A stretch of DNA of 64,000 bases from Aspidiotus rigidus (lineage: Eukaryota; Arthropoda; Insecta; Hemiptera; Diaspididae), in NCBI GenBank assembly GCA_035079385.1, contig JAVHKY010000030.1, positions 8,099,001 through 8,163,000 of the forward strand, read 5' to 3'. The position numbers were made by a program, and so were the translations under genes. How positions within the stretch are numbered: position 1 is the first letter of the stretch; each line of letters opens with the position of its first letter. A model generated the notes under the pieces. It made no database searches and was not told the DNA's origin. It worked only from the letters and a program-made list of their open reading frames with translations. Below, in pieces: positions 1-12,875 of the stretch.

Positions 1-365
1 TTGAATTTTAGAGAGTTTGTTAGGAGTATAGCAGTTTGCGATATTAATTTTTATGATTCTAAGTGATTATGTACGAGTTGGAAAAATTTTCTGGTTTGAA
101 TTTTTCTTTTTTGTCGATCGTGATCGCTATCATCAATTCAACTTATTTCCCCCGCACCATTTGAGGTGACCATATTCCCTCAATCATTTTTTACATTATT
201 ATTACTATTATTCTCCTAACTTTTCCTTTCATCAATTCTTGCGCGCAATTAATCCATTTAGGTTTTGCTTTCAAGTGTACTTTTGAAGACGGTACATTTA
301 TGCAGTACATTTAATAATTTTCTATATTCTTCAGACTTTTTGCAGCCTGGTCTTATACCTTATAA

Positions 366-1896
366 CAGCGCTTCTCAAACTGTGGTACATGTACCACTAG
401 TGGTACGCGAAGAGGTTTGAAGTGGTACGTGACACAATCACTCAAAATGATGAAAAAAATTAAGGAAATTGAAATAGGCATGTACGTACGAGAAATATAA
501 GATTATAGGTACTTCGTGTACAAAGCTACGAGTAAGTTTAGATAAATCAAGTCAAGGTCAAAAAGTTTCATGTTTGAAAAGGAGAAAAGCATTAATTTGC
601 ATGAAAATTGTATATGTGTCGGATGATTGGAGTGACGAATGTTGCGTTGAGGTCATTGAGAAGATTTGAACCGATCGAATGAAATGTTTGTATTGTCTCG
701 ACTTCTTCAATACGATTCATGAGATTTCCTTTGGAACCAAAATGATTCAATTTCCCGACGAGTTCGTTTATTTCTGTTTATTTCGGATTATTTCTGCATT
801 AACTTATTTGCTTCGTTAACTTGTTTAATTTTTTGAAAATGTCGTTGCGAAAGTGGGTTTTGAAAACCTCATCTCAAAATGATTGAAGTGATCCTAGTCC
901 TGATATAGAAAGTCGGAAACGTGCTGCGACATTCGAGTGTACAGAGGTTCCTCCTGTCAAGATAGCAAAAATATTGAAACCTACATCCATCAGTTCAGGT
1001 AGGAAATATGATACCTCTTACTTAGCTTTTGGATTCACCTTCACACTTAAGGAATACGAGCATATTCCTCAATGCGTCATTTGTGGTAAAACTCTCACCA
1101 ATGGAAGCATGAAGCCCTCTCTGCTATCACGACATTTGAAATCTGCTCATCCTGAATTGAGTAATAAACCAGAAGCATATTTTCAGCGCGGAAGTTGAAA
1201 AATTTGACTGCAATGAAGACGAAAGTGACTACCTTTTCAAAAGTGAACCTTCAGGCTCTTGAAGCCTCTTATCGTGTTAGTTTACGAATCGCTGAAGGCG
1301 GGAAGCCGCATACGGATGCTGAAAATATTGTTCTACCATGCGCAAAGGATATAGTGAGGTCAATGTTCGGTGAAAAGGGAGCGAGCGTTCTGGATAAAAT
1401 TCTCTTGTCTAACGATACATTCTCTCGACGCATTTCTGACATGGCGGTAGATGTGGAAGAGCAGCTGATTGAAGAATTGCAGTCAAGCCAATATTTTGCA
1501 CTTCAAATGGATGAGACCACAGACATTCGCAATGTAGCACAGTTGATAGCATTTGTAAGGTATGAAATTGAAAGCGGCATCAAAGAGGAGTACCTATTTT
1601 GCCTATCACTGGAGTGATGCACGACTGCATCTGAAATTTTTGAAGTGACTGATAAGTACATGAAGTGTCATAAAGTGGACTGGAAGAAGTGCATTGGATT
1701 TTGCTCAGATGGGGCGAGGGCAATGACCGGCATACACCGTGGTGTTGCAGTGAGAATATTATACTTACTTAGTTTTACGCATTTTTGTTATAATTATAAT
1801 ATTTTTCATACTGTAATTAAAAAATTTTTCAAGTGGTACGTCAGATTTGATGAATGTCAAAAAAGGTACGCGGATGGAAAAGTTTGAGAAGCGCTG
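366..1896 (+). mobile_element. hAT-superfamily DNA transposon, internally deleted
   Basis: The element starts CAGCGCTTCTCAAACT and ends with the exact inverse of those 16 bases. It is flanked by a perfect 8-bp target duplication, CCTTATAA, at 358-365 and 1897-1904. An 8-bp duplication and CAG..CTG ends are hallmarks of hAT elements. Several GTGGTAC motifs lie just inside both ends and may be transposase-binding subterminal repeats. The interior carries the first half of a BED-finger transposase gene. The catalytic middle and C-terminal dimerisation part are missing: recognisable coding sequence stops near 1760, about 130 bases before the right end. The element is therefore a non-autonomous, internally deleted copy. 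Confidence 0.93.
839..1764 (+). pseudogene. Broken BED-finger hAT transposase (ZBED5/SCAND3-like)
   Basis: Reading starts at ATG 839 (MSLRKW...). It meets an in-frame TGA after 15 codons, then continues through a BED zinc finger (CVICGK ... LLSRHLKSAHPE, about 1071-1155). A one-base shift near 1190 moves to the next frame. That frame carries the conserved segments ending FALQMDETTDI (about 1495-1530), another TGA at 1615-1617, then GFCSDGARAMTG (about 1696-1731). The MDETTD and SDGARAM blocks are typical of the Buster/ZBED5 transposase group. The third acidic residue region and the C-terminal hAT dimerisation domain are absent. With two stops, one frameshift and a large deletion, it cannot make a working transposase. 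Confidence 0.88.
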
Positions 1897-1904
1897 CCTT
1901 ATAA

Positions 1905-2513
1905 TTATAATATTATACTCAATCACTTCATTAAATTTCGTGGATCTTTCCCCACTACGTAACTACTAATCTGACATTGTAGCTTTCACCCCAACATCCG
2001 ATAATCTTCTTTCTTTGTAGGTATTTTTAATTTACCGTACTTTTCAATCCGATTAAATAATTAGGTAGGTATTTCGATTTTCTATCTATTTATTCGGGTA
2101 GACGTAGATTGAAGGAAATGAAGTTCTAAAAAAGTGTAAAAGAAAATTCTTCATTCTTTAGACCAATAATAATATTGAATTAATAAATTTGGAACGATTA
2201 AGGTCAATCAGTGTCAAAGGAATATTGGAAAAAAAAAAATCAAAAATGAATGCATTCAGAGAGATTTGTAGATGTCCTAATATTTTGGAAATTATTTTTG
2301 GCGATGAAATGCTTAAAGCTATTACTTAGGTATTTCAAGAATTTATTTCCAGTAAAATATACTTACTTCCAGTCTGAGGCTTTAAAGGTAGAACTACAGA
2401 TTCTTGCGTCGTTTCTTATTTTTACTTATAATAATATTATCAATTTTTGTCAAATTTACACATAAAACTCTTATACTATTTCTAGTGCGTGCAATTCTAT
2501 TGAAATTGTAAGT
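1905..2513. other. A+T-rich spacer, nothing recognised
   Basis: About 600 bases between the hAT element and the proposed first exon of the first JHBP-like gene. Short open frames here lack splice signals and look random. Promoter elements for the JHBP-like gene would be expected here, but I see none with confidence. Confidence 0.5.
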
Positions 2514-5500
2514 ATGCGTACCAATACATTGACTGTAAACTTCGCCACGTTATTAGCTGTAACTCATTGTTGCACTTTCATATCATCGTACTACGAAGAT
2601 TTGAAGCATCGTACTCGGGCTGATATTGCAGATTTTACTTACTTCATACGTGAAACCGAATGTAAGTTTTTGAACAATTATAGGTCTACTTTTATTATTG
2701 CAATGAAGAAACGAAATCAAAAATTCTGTGAGACAGAGTTCCCTTTTTTGTTTTCAAGTCCTGTTGTGCAACGGCCTTAACATATATGCTAACCACTATT
2801 TTGCATTTTGCTATTTTTCTGCCGCATCATTTAAGACTACTGAGTGCTATGTCTGTCAAAAGAGACTGACACTTTTTCAATACTTTTTATTTGAGAACAT
2901 AAGACATGGAAAAACAAAGATTTTTCACGCGCGGGATAATATTCAGGAGGGGGCAGTTAGTAGATGAGAATACAAGCGAAAAATTTGGTCACCTAAGACA
3001 TGGATTGCAAATAAATGGCATGGTAATTTTTTTTGACACATTTTCCACTGCCGGGCTGTACCCATCCGTTGCAACTTGAATTTTTAAAACCAAATGATGA
3101 ATTAAAAATAATAATACAACAAAAACATTGATATAAAAGATGAGCGCTTAGAGATAATGGTTAATATTTTATTATTCGAAATTATTGACGGAGGATAAAA
3201 CTGATCGCAGTTGTGGTGATGGATGATCAGGTGAAAAAAAAAAAAAAATGAAAAATCGCACATTAATTATATAATTATTAGTCTTTAATATTAATGTTCG
3301 TGATCTCAAGTTTTTTGACTCATTGCTTGTGTTGACTGTAATATTATGATAGAGTATATTTTATTTTAGTAACAATATTTAGTAGGTATCCGTACATAGT
3401 TTTCAATTCCATTCATAGTGAAATCACCTCCACCGTTACTTATTCAACATTTCTTTACGATGATCGTTTCTTCATTGTTCAATTCTGCTTTTGTCATAAA
3501 ATATAATGACCATGGAATCCACCATATTTTAGCTATAATTCATTCTCTCAACAAGGAACTTGTCTAATGACTTCTCCGGTTCTCTCTCGCCCTTCTGTCG
3601 GTAATCATGACAATATATTACTAAAGATTTTTGACGACAAACCTCAGTTTAAGATAGTTCCAGTTTTTTGTCTTGTTAAAAAAATAAGGAAGGAAAACTA
3701 TTTCTCAAAAAAAAAAGATAATAAATAGGTATAGGTTTTCTATTTTTGACGCTTACTAATAACTTCTTGTTTCAATTCTTTTCCGTTGTTTCGCCCTCAT
3801 TTTGTGGTGCTCCTGATTAGCTGACGTAAAGAAAAATTCATCCTTCCTGGGTAGAGTATTTAAATGTGAGTAATTATTTGTCACCAGGTTTTACACTTTA
3901 AGTTTTGAAAAGTTATAAAATATCTCCTCTATCCTTGAAAAAAAGAAACGAATCGACCGACAAAATTTATTTTGATGTCTAGTAATTTGAAGATATGAGA
4001 TGTTAAGTTTATTATGATTGGTCTAATTGTCATTTAATTGCGTAGTAAGTACTTAATGATTTTTTATATTACCATTCAGGGTAATTTGACACGGACACGT
4101 CAAAAAAGAAAAAAAAACTTATCAAAGTTATGTAAATTTCAAATGTTACTGTTGGTTATCCTAATTAACGTCTGGATGAAAATAATATAGTATGTGCTTT
4201 TTGGTTACGATTCCAGCGTGCTATCGCTCTATTGTGTACCATATAATCTTTGTTAACCTTCCCAAAGTAGGGGTGTAAGAACCCCTGAAACATATGTAAT
4301 CATGTAAAATATGATCATTCGAAATTATTTAAGGAGATGTAGGTTCAGTGCCATATTCTTTTATCAAGAAGAAAAATTCGTTTATTCCTGGAAATAAAAT
4401 AATAACATCCTCCTCCTCCGTGGACACTCTTGGTTAAAATTAACCAGAATAACAATAGGGATCATAGTTACCGCACTTTCTTTTGGATAAAATATGGGGA
4501 CCGAAATTTTAATTCAAGGATTGTACTAATATTCATTTCGTTCTTCTTATATTCCTTAGCACATTAAATTCAGTAGATGAACTAGAAATTTAACACTCTT
4601 TTTTGTTTTCCACCGTCGCAGTTCTCAAAGTTTTATTTCAGCTCTCCTTATTCGACCGGAACGGCTCTCAAGTACCTCTGCTGACGGATACAACGTTGCA
4701 GTCCTTAATGAAATGGGTATTTCGTAGAGTGAAAGGAAAACTTCCTCGAAAAGAACCATTACAAAATGTCTTCATACAACCGATCACATTTACTGAGCGA
4801 GGTTTGGAGTAAGTACTGTAATTTCCACGCGCAGACTAATTATCAGTCGACTATTTTGAAAATTCTTTTAGTTTTCGACGCGTGAATTTTTAAAAATAAA
4901 ATTATAGTCTGCGAAAAGAAAAAGACACCTCCGCTATCCGTTCAGTGTGGTTCATTCTGCTCGAGCCTGATTTTTGTATTTTAACAGGAATGGGGAAAAT
5001 ATACGGAGTCTGGATTTGAAAACCCTAGGGGAATATTAACACCTGTAAATTTCTACTATATAATTATGGCGATTTTGTAATGAGAATAATTGTAAGTTAG
5101 CTTACATCTACGTTACACTGGTATTTTGAACGTCACTATCGCAAAATAAATTCGCATATAAGCTTTTCTGCTCTGACGTTGAAACATCTTCACACAAAAT
5201 ACACATACCTACCGGGAAACAATACATTAGAATTAACTGATTACAGTTTTAATGGCACTTTTGAAGATGTGATAATTGATCGTTTGAGTACCATAGAATT
5301 AGATTACGTCAAATCACTATCAAAAAATAGAACGGTTGAATTTGGCTACAAGATTCCACGGATAGAAACACGTGATACTGCCTACGAATTAGATGGTAAG
5401 ATTTATGGTATCAGAGTACGCGGAAGAGGACTCATCAGGTAAATATATTATAGTACATAGTACACAGAGCAGAGGTTTTGGTTTGACGCGAGTCTTATCC

Positions 5501-6623
5501 TTCTTATCATCACTAAAAGTTCTAGATACATCAACCAATCTTGTCGAGCAATATTGTATCAGACCGTTTACCGGTCTTGCAACTGTTGGAAATGGACCTA
5601 CACTTCGGGATATCCTTCGTTCGAAACCAACCCTCCTTCAATTTTTAAATAATAGATTTACAATTTATTCTCCTTCAGTATTTTTCCAAATACTGACGCT
5701 TGACCACAATAATAATTATTTTCTTAAGATGTATTCCAAGTGACACCGGAAAATTGATGGGAAGAGTTCGGCTCAGAAAATTGTTTCAACACTCCTTCCT
5801 TCTCCTCGGGTTCGGACTCCAGTGGTCCACTCTCACGTCAATACTGGCATGCTGGGAAATTATCCGTCAGCCTTTTTTCTATTGATTTCTGAACGAAAAT
5901 CATTTTCAGTCCCCTCTCAAGTCTCCTCTACCCTCTTCAACAATTCTGAATCCAATTATTAACACCGCACTCCAAACTTCCTCCGGTCCACATACTTTGA
6001 CGAATCCATTCAATTCCAATACTTTCTCCCTTGTAGTTGAATTTCTTCACAGGTTAGTTTACATTAAGTCACATGTCCTTGATCCCATATTGTATGATCA
6101 CGTTTAGTCATCGGTTTTTCATAAGCAGAACTTGAAGAGTTCGCGTCAACCAACTTTTAAATATTTCTTCATACATTAGGTATTCATACATGAAAATAAT
6201 TATTTTCTGATTCATTGAATAGTGTGAACGTGACCGGTGTGGAAGTCAAAGGCACAGGTCGATATAGTTTGAATAGGTGGAAACATAGATCTCTCCTACA
6301 CTTCAAAGAAATGGGTGTGCAATATTCACTGGATGATTTCAAAGTATGTTTGCAAAAACAAGTCTCTTTACGTTCATAAGAAGTATGAAGTTTATTTACT
6401 TCATGTCATTCATCAGATACAAATTTCTGGATTAGAAGTACCAGCTATAATTCAATATAACTTCAACTCAATTTTAAGTTCTATGATGACTGCATATTTA
6501 CAAGAACAACGAAAAATTGTATCCGGAAGAGTGTCAGAAGTGATGAGAATTGTATTGAACAAGTTTATAAAAGAATCGCCCGTTCGAGAAAAATTAAGAC
6601 TCATATGGGAATGGATTATTTAA
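2514..6623 (+). CDS. Takeout/JHBP-domain secreted protein 1
   Basis: Five exons fit one frame: 2514-2661, 4622-4808, 5247-5438, 6223-6343 and 6417-6623, giving 284 residues. Intron phases are 1,2,2,0 and all borders are GT-AG. Exon 1 begins MRTNTLTVNFATLLAVTHCC, a plausible signal peptide; it is the least certain part because intron 1 is about 2 kb. Exon 3 has the family pattern of hydrophobic-x-P-x-I-x strands followed by YELDGKIYGIRVRGRG, and exon 4 continues VEVKGTGRYSL, as in the TULIP-fold lipid-binding cup. The C-terminus (about residues 217-284) is the usual amphipathic helix region. Family members carry juvenile hormone or other hydrophobic ligands in haemolymph or chemosensory fluid; the ligand here is unknown. 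It shares its intron phases with the JHBP-like gene at 15037-17472. Confidence 0.75.
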
Positions 6624-7443
6624 ATATAAAGTATCGACGTTACTGATCTTGACAAGACAATAGAACGTGTTCAATTTCAATCAACTAAAAGCGAGTGTCC
6701 AGTGTACGTAATTTCTGAATTACCTAAATATACAATCCGGCGGCGTACCTGAAGACATCGTGACATTTTTATTTATCGGGGAATATATTGAAAACTTTGT
6801 AATTATTTTGTCAGATGGAATGATTACAATTAAATCTGCATGCGTATAATTCTCATATCTTTGATAAATCAACTCATGGAATAGACATTTAGGTATTCTT
6901 AAGTCAGTATACGTATAGCATGAATAAATAATTAGTTCAATAGCTTGAAAAGGTTTGGAAACTAAATACTACCTCGATAGGTTCTTGTTGAACAATGATC
7001 AAAAATGTAAAAATATCACTTTTCAGAAATGATAACATTCAAAATTAATTTTATATTTACTCTTCCATTAAAATGATTTTTGAATCCCTTTGTATACTTG
7101 CTTCAATGGTGTGATAATTGACCAGGCCATCGTAAATAATAATTGAAAGTATTGAAGTCGTACTCCAACAATTCAAAAAATATTTTCATTTGACTGTGTC
7201 AACGTCTTTCAAAAGCACGGTTGTAGTATTTCCAAAAAAAATTAAAACTTTCTTCGCACATTAACTTTGCACTACAATAATTCGCGGGAAGAATGATGGT
7301 TCTGAATATTTATCATTCATCAATTTTAAGATCGATAGAATTAATGGTAGGATTGCAAAATGTAGACGAAAAATTACTCATTCTCCTTGGAGGTCAAAAG
7401 TTTTATCCAGCGAGTACACGAAAAGCGGGATATTTTTTTTGCA
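6624..7443. other. Spacer between tail-to-tail genes
   Basis: Convergent intergenic space between the + strand JHBP-like gene and the - strand HELQ gene. Poly(A) signals for both transcripts should lie here. No other gene or repeat is seen. Confidence 0.5.
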
Positions 7444-10400
7444 TTAGGCAATGTCCTTCTTATCTACCAGTTCAGCTTTGATGGTATCCGCTTCTTCTTG
7501 CAAAGTTTCAGCTCTCTCTAACATCAAGAGCTGAGAAAAAATTTATTGCGTTCATAAGTCGATCGAGGAAGAATTTAGAATTTTTCAATTTCCAACTCAC
7601 TTTTGCTGCAGCTATTATTTCGTATGCCACCCGAAAAGACAAATGGTCAATTGCAGATACTAAAGCTTTTGGGGTCGCATTCACAACATCTTCTACACGT
7701 TTATACCCGGCATTATACAACTGTTTTGCTCTGCCCTAAACATCGTCATAAGAATTAAAAAGTTAGTTTCAAGAAAACCAAAAAATTTTGACTGAAGTAC
7801 AAAGTTTTCGAACACGTCTAAAGAAGTTTAATTCAAAGTATACTCACTATTTTCACAGCTGGCAACTGCATTAATTGTAACAGTTCTGAGCTACAACAAT
7901 ACGAAATACGCGGTAGAACTTTTTGGATTAGAACTGGAAAATTTTCGAGGGCTTCTATCTTTAGAGTCTATAAGAATAGAGTAGGTTGAGCGTCATTAGA
8001 CGTTGAATATAGTTTGGCAGAAGAATTTGCAGAACTACATTACCTCAGTAAAACGTTGTACAGATGATGCAAACGCGGCAGTTCTCATCAAGAAACTATG
8101 AATACTTCCACGGGAAACATTGAATTTTTTAGAAACTTCCCATATAGATTTCTTATTCCATAAATCATAGATAATTAATGAAAGTAAAAATCGATACCAT
8201 GATTCGTGCGGGATTGCCTACAAATAAGAAAGAAGTGGATCATTTGACAGGTAAACTGTCATCAAAACAGCATTAAGCAAATTCCAGTATATCGTACATA
8301 CCGTTACTTTTCCATGTTTTACAAATTGAATTAAACAAACTTCGGTAATTCCAATATGTTCAGCTACTTTCTGTTCGGTTGGTGACAGCTCCGAAAACTG
8401 AAAAAAAAAAAAAAAAAAAAGGACTAGATAAATAACATAAATGCGAGTGATTACTCGTTTGGTATAAAAAACGACGGCTTCCTCAACAAAGTTGAACGAG
8501 AAACGCAAGGAACCGAACTGGTCTCTGTAGTATCAACGCAAGCACGGTAACGTACAACGAGGTGTATATTGCAACTGAAGTATCTCAGATAACAACATGA
8601 TAAGATTATATAACAGTCTCCTAATAGAAATTCTTCAATTTTTCTGAGTCGTTTTTCATCCTTTATGGTGTGGAAGTTGAAATTTTTGGGAGATATGCGC
8701 ATACTATGAAGATTGATATGCAGCTTGGGGGTCGAAATTTTTCACATACCCTCTTCTATCATATACTATGGTTCGTGAGTCGAAATTTTTCCAAGTCTAA
8801 TCCGAGCTATATATGGATAGCAGGGCGAATGTTTGGTTGGCTATCACACGGCGTGGCGCACGGCAAATTTTTCAAAACAACCCTTCATAGAACAGTTTTA
8901 TTCTTAAGATACATTGTTTTAAGTATGAATTTGGGGTATACATAATTATGATGACATCGAATGAGACACTTGTAAATATTCGCGTAAGAGAGAAAAAGAT
9001 GAAGCAAATACGACTCGCAAAATTATTTTATTTTTCTTTCAAGTTCCCAGACACTTATTTCTGAAACCTGGAATTTTTCACTTCACTTGTTTGTCAAATC
9101 CTCTTGACAGATGATTCCTTACACCTAATTTCGAAATCATATTCAGATATAAATTCTTAATTACTCTTACTTCATTCTTGATTATTCAAGAATACCATAA
9201 TGAAATTTAATATAATCACTTACAATGGTTATAGTATTCTCGCGATCAATTTTAAATTCATCAACTGCAGAATATGGCGTCAATAGATAAAAGAGATGTA
9301 GATAATTGGACAATATCAGACCTTTCTCTGCAGCTATATCCAAATCTCGACGAATCAATACAGCCTCTGCGATACTCAGATTTCCTTAAATAGAGTAAAC
9401 AACATTTCCTTTGTTCATAATAAATCAACTAATACAATCGAGTGAAATGAGATTTAGCGAAAGATTCATTATTTGATACCTGTTACAGCTGCAACAGCTA
9501 TTAAACTCAATTCATATGTATCTGTCTCAGTCTTCTTGATTGCTTCCTGAGACATCAGCTCTTCTATACATTTTGTTACGATCGCTTCTGTACTCAATGA
9601 TTGGTCATCAATTTGGTTTTGTTGTCGTTGAATTTGGAACAAGGTAACGTCGAATAAATTTTTCAATGTGGAAGTTGAATTGGCAGTTTCATGACTGATG
9701 GCACTCATGGCTAAACGAAAAAAATCTCTCATACTCATTTGACTCTTACATCGATCCATTGACGATGTCAGTAATTTCACTATCTGAAAAACAAAACGTG
9801 ACAATATACGTGATAAATGAAATTAATATTGTACAAGTACTCTTTTACTTACTTTTGTTTTATCCGAATCTTCGCATAGTAAAAAACTTTCTCCCACATT
9901 TGTGAAACCAGTTCTTCCAGCACGTCCAGACATTTGTTTATACGAACTCAATTTCAAAAAATCTCTTCCTGTATACGGTGATGCGATGATAACCTTGTGA
10001 GAAAGAAACAGTTTTGAAATTTTGACGTCACAATACTTGAATATTTTTTGCTTCAAAGATAAAATCATACACGTTTCGCAGGTAAATTCACGCCAGCGGC
10101 TAAAGTAGAAGTACAGCAAATACATGTTATGGTCCCCGCCATGAAAGCTTCTTCTAACAATTTTCTTTCTGCACTGGTTAAGCCTGAAAATGAGATGGAT
10201 TAGAATAATTGAAGTTACTTGTTAAAATCAAAACTGAAAAACCTAATTCACCTGCGTGATGATATGCAACACCATAAGGAATAGTTCTCCTCAATATTGG
10301 ACAAACAATACCTTGGCCTTCTTCACTCAGAGCTCTTAACAAAGACAACTTTTCAATTTTGCGAATATCTTTCGTAGACCTGAAACCATAAGATTAAACG

Positions 10401-11852
10401 ATTCCATATTTTATTTTTAAAACAAAACCTGGATAAATACGGTTTGTCTTAAAATTTTAATATGCACACACTTTTTCATGGTTCGACAAATCAGTAAAGC
10501 AGAATTATCGCACGACTTTTTTGTGGCGCAAAATACTAGACAAGAGTCTTGAGGAACGATTTCTTGCACTAATCCTCCAAGGTAAGAGGGGTCAATCCTT
10601 AATAATTCGTCTGAATACTAAATAATGATAAACACGTGAACATGGAATGAAGGTCGAGAGTACTACGATTATTGATCTTATGAGTTCTCACATTAAAATT
10701 CAATGTTCGTTCAAATACTAAACGACAATCTCCACTGACATCGTACATAATTCGATAAACACAATCCTCACATTTGGCATACTGAATAAGTTCCACAGGT
10801 CGAAAATCATGAGTATAAACGTAAGCTTTCAAAAATTCACCAATTTCGTTCAAATTTCCAATGGTTGCACTCATGGCTACAATTTGTATATCTTCTACAG
10901 AAAAATAAGAAGTACACTAATTTAAGAAGGTAAGTAAACAACACACACGGAATGAATATTCGTATGATTTGAACTTACTGGCTATGAACATAAGTTTAGA
11001 TAACAGGATTTCGAGAGTAGCTCCGCGAGATGAGTCTCCAATAAGGTGGACCTCATCAACAATTATCATACCGATTTCATTCAAACGCTTACATGATAGT
11101 AAACTGTCTAGTAGTCCGGACGCTTTTTCGATAGTGCAGACATAAACGGATCTTTTCTTGATATGTTTTTGAGGTGGATACTTGCCCCTACCGGCTACAT
11201 ACTCTTCAACGTAGAATTCCAAGTCTAATCCAAACGGAGCTAATGACCGGACCTAAAATTAATAGATAATATGATAGTCACAAACGCAATCATTCGTCAA
11301 ATATTTCTTTCATTTCTAAATTTGGTTTACCTTCTCTTGGGCTAACGCAACGTAAGGTAGAATAAAAATAACATTTTTCCGTCGAAGTAGAATCTCTTTC
11401 AACAGCAAAATTTCCGCTACTAGAGTTTTTCCACCACTAGTAGGCAAACTGTACAGCAGATTCTGCCTTTCATTGATTGCCGGAATTTCGAGACAATCTT
11501 TTTGCCAATCTAGAGAAAAAAACAATTTCACAAATGAACAGCCTTAATAAATGAAAAAGGTTGAAATAAAATTACAATAATGATAATCAACCGTTGGTAT
11601 TTATCTTACTTTTCACAACTAGCAATGTCTCAAACCGAATTTGTCCATTTTTTCTAACTTACCGTACAACTGTTCGATGCCTTTGTATTTCAAAATAAGA
11701 TCTTCCAAATGTTTGGGTAAGCCATGAAACGTTTCTTTGTTGACCAAACTTTCTATCTGTTCGACAACATCTAACATAAGCTGAGAACTGGAATCTAAAT
11801 CTTTCCAACAAAGAGGAAACGCATCCGATTTGACTTCGAAAACTTCATCCAT
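7444..11852 (-). CDS. HELQ: DNA helicase HELQ (Hel308/POLQ-like)
   Basis: Fifteen exons join in frame to 816 residues: 11663-11852, 11331-11509, 10979-11252, 10692-10894, 10472-10617, 10252-10379, 10071-10183, 9853-9993, 9480-9783, 9224-9384, 8302-8397, 8044-8217, 7848-7967, 7601-7735, 7444-7530. Superfamily 2 motifs are all present: Walker A PTSGGKT (86-92), DEVH (189-192), MSAT (222-225), [12 protein letters not shown] in exon 7, and [10 protein letters not shown] (431-440). The end has a helix-hairpin-helix-like segment ([14 protein letters not shown]). HELQ is a 3'-5' DNA helicase that acts in the nucleus at stalled forks and crosslinks with RAD51 paralogues and in end joining. No polymerase domain follows, so this is HELQ and not POLQ. 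It lacks the long N-terminal tail of the vertebrate protein. The start at 11852 is the first ATG of exon 1; a further 5' exon cannot be excluded. Confidence 0.95.
8660..8905. repeat. Dispersed 42-45 bp-unit repeat copy inside HELQ intron 10
   Basis: This stretch lies in the longest HELQ intron, between the exons ending at 9224 and starting at 8397. It has the family phrases TCGAAATTTTTCCAAGTC and AGCTATATATGG, then the CACACGGCGTGGCGCACGGC tail and a degenerate CATAGAACAGTTTTAT end. It is the leftmost copy of the repeat that dominates the right half of the window. The exons around it are intact, so the insertion is tolerated. Confidence 0.75.
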
Positions 11853-12351
11853 CTTCGAGTTTCATATTGGAGGAGTTTGGACAGAGTGATTCGTTTAATA
11901 TCTCATCAAATTCATTTTGACTGATTTGCTATTAATTACAATGGTCACAAAAAACTGATCATTGTGATCACATTCCTTTCGTAGGCTATATAGATTGAAA
12001 GTATTACATTCGGACTTCTTTTTACTAAAACTTGAGCTATTCACGAAATTCAGTACCCAGCTACTCGTGTCAGACCATAGTGTCAGACTCAGAGATCAGA
12101 AAAATATTTCGAAAATGATAATCAATTTTGATAAGATTCCCGCCTTCATTAATCAGTGCATCCTGCATTCAATTTTCAACAAAAATATCAATGACAGACT
12201 TTCGAACCTCCACTTGCTAGGTTCGCTAGTGTACTAATGGCTCTTCTCAAATTCTCAATATGTCCTTATACGACCTTTGACTATACAAGGTGCAGCAAAA
12301 TGATGTCCATAAATAATTGGTAGTTCAGACTAAAATGCAAAATGTTAGATA
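11853..12351. other. Spacer upstream of HELQ
   Basis: About 500 bases 5' of the HELQ start codon; the HELQ promoter should lie here. No second gene is supported: the open frame at 11995-12237 has no coding features. Confidence 0.45.
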
Positions 12352-12506
12352 TGTGACCTGTCACAAGAAACCCTCCCCGTAAGTGTCTCGGGGGTTTTAT
12401 ACTTTTATAGTGATTTTTATCAATTGAAACCAGCTCTTTTACTTGGCGGTATAAACAAAATTCAAAAATTTGAACGCTTAATGGGGTTTTCTTGTGACGG
12501 GTCACA
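12352..12506. mobile_element. 155-bp MITE, TGTGACC ends, TA duplication
   Basis: Inverted ends read TGTGACCTGTCACAAGAAA and, in reverse, TGTGACCCGTCACAAGAAAA. The element is flanked by TA on both sides (12350-12351 and 12507-12508). Each end itself contains a small GTGAC..GTCAC hairpin. There is no coding capacity. TA duplications point to mobilisation by a Tc1/mariner-type transposase, which is inference. Confidence 0.8.
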
Positions 12507-12531
12507 TATATACTTCAAGCATTCAAAATTT

Positions 12532-12875
12532 GAATCTCAATTTTATCTACAATCTGAGCCGAAAACAATCTCTCTACGACTTTTCTGGGCCGAGTTATGA
12601 CCGAAAATAAGCCAAAAAATTGACCAATTTACCAAGGTTTTCAAAATATTTGAGATTTCTCCCATTTTGAAACTTCGTAGGCTAATTCAAGTATTCTTTT
12701 CGAAATCAGCGCGAAATTTCACAAATAAATTAAAAGAAATTTGAAAGTTTAGGCATTTTTTCATTTTCGAGAACCTTGGCAAATTTGCCTCATTTTAGTC
12801 CATAAATCGGTTTTAAAAAATCGTACGAAGTTTGCTTTCGGCTCAAATTGTAGATAAGATTGAGATACAACTTTC
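12532..12875. repeat. Foldback (long inverted repeat) element
   Basis: The left arm (12532-12588) and the right arm (about 12818-12875) are inverse copies sharing ATCTCAAT, TTATCTACAAT and TGAGCCGAAA blocks. Inner parts also pair (ACCAATTTACCAAGGTTTTC with GAGAACCTTGGCAAATTTG). The unit could fold into one long hairpin. A related single arm is found at 59290-59490. No coding sequence is seen. Confidence 0.75.
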
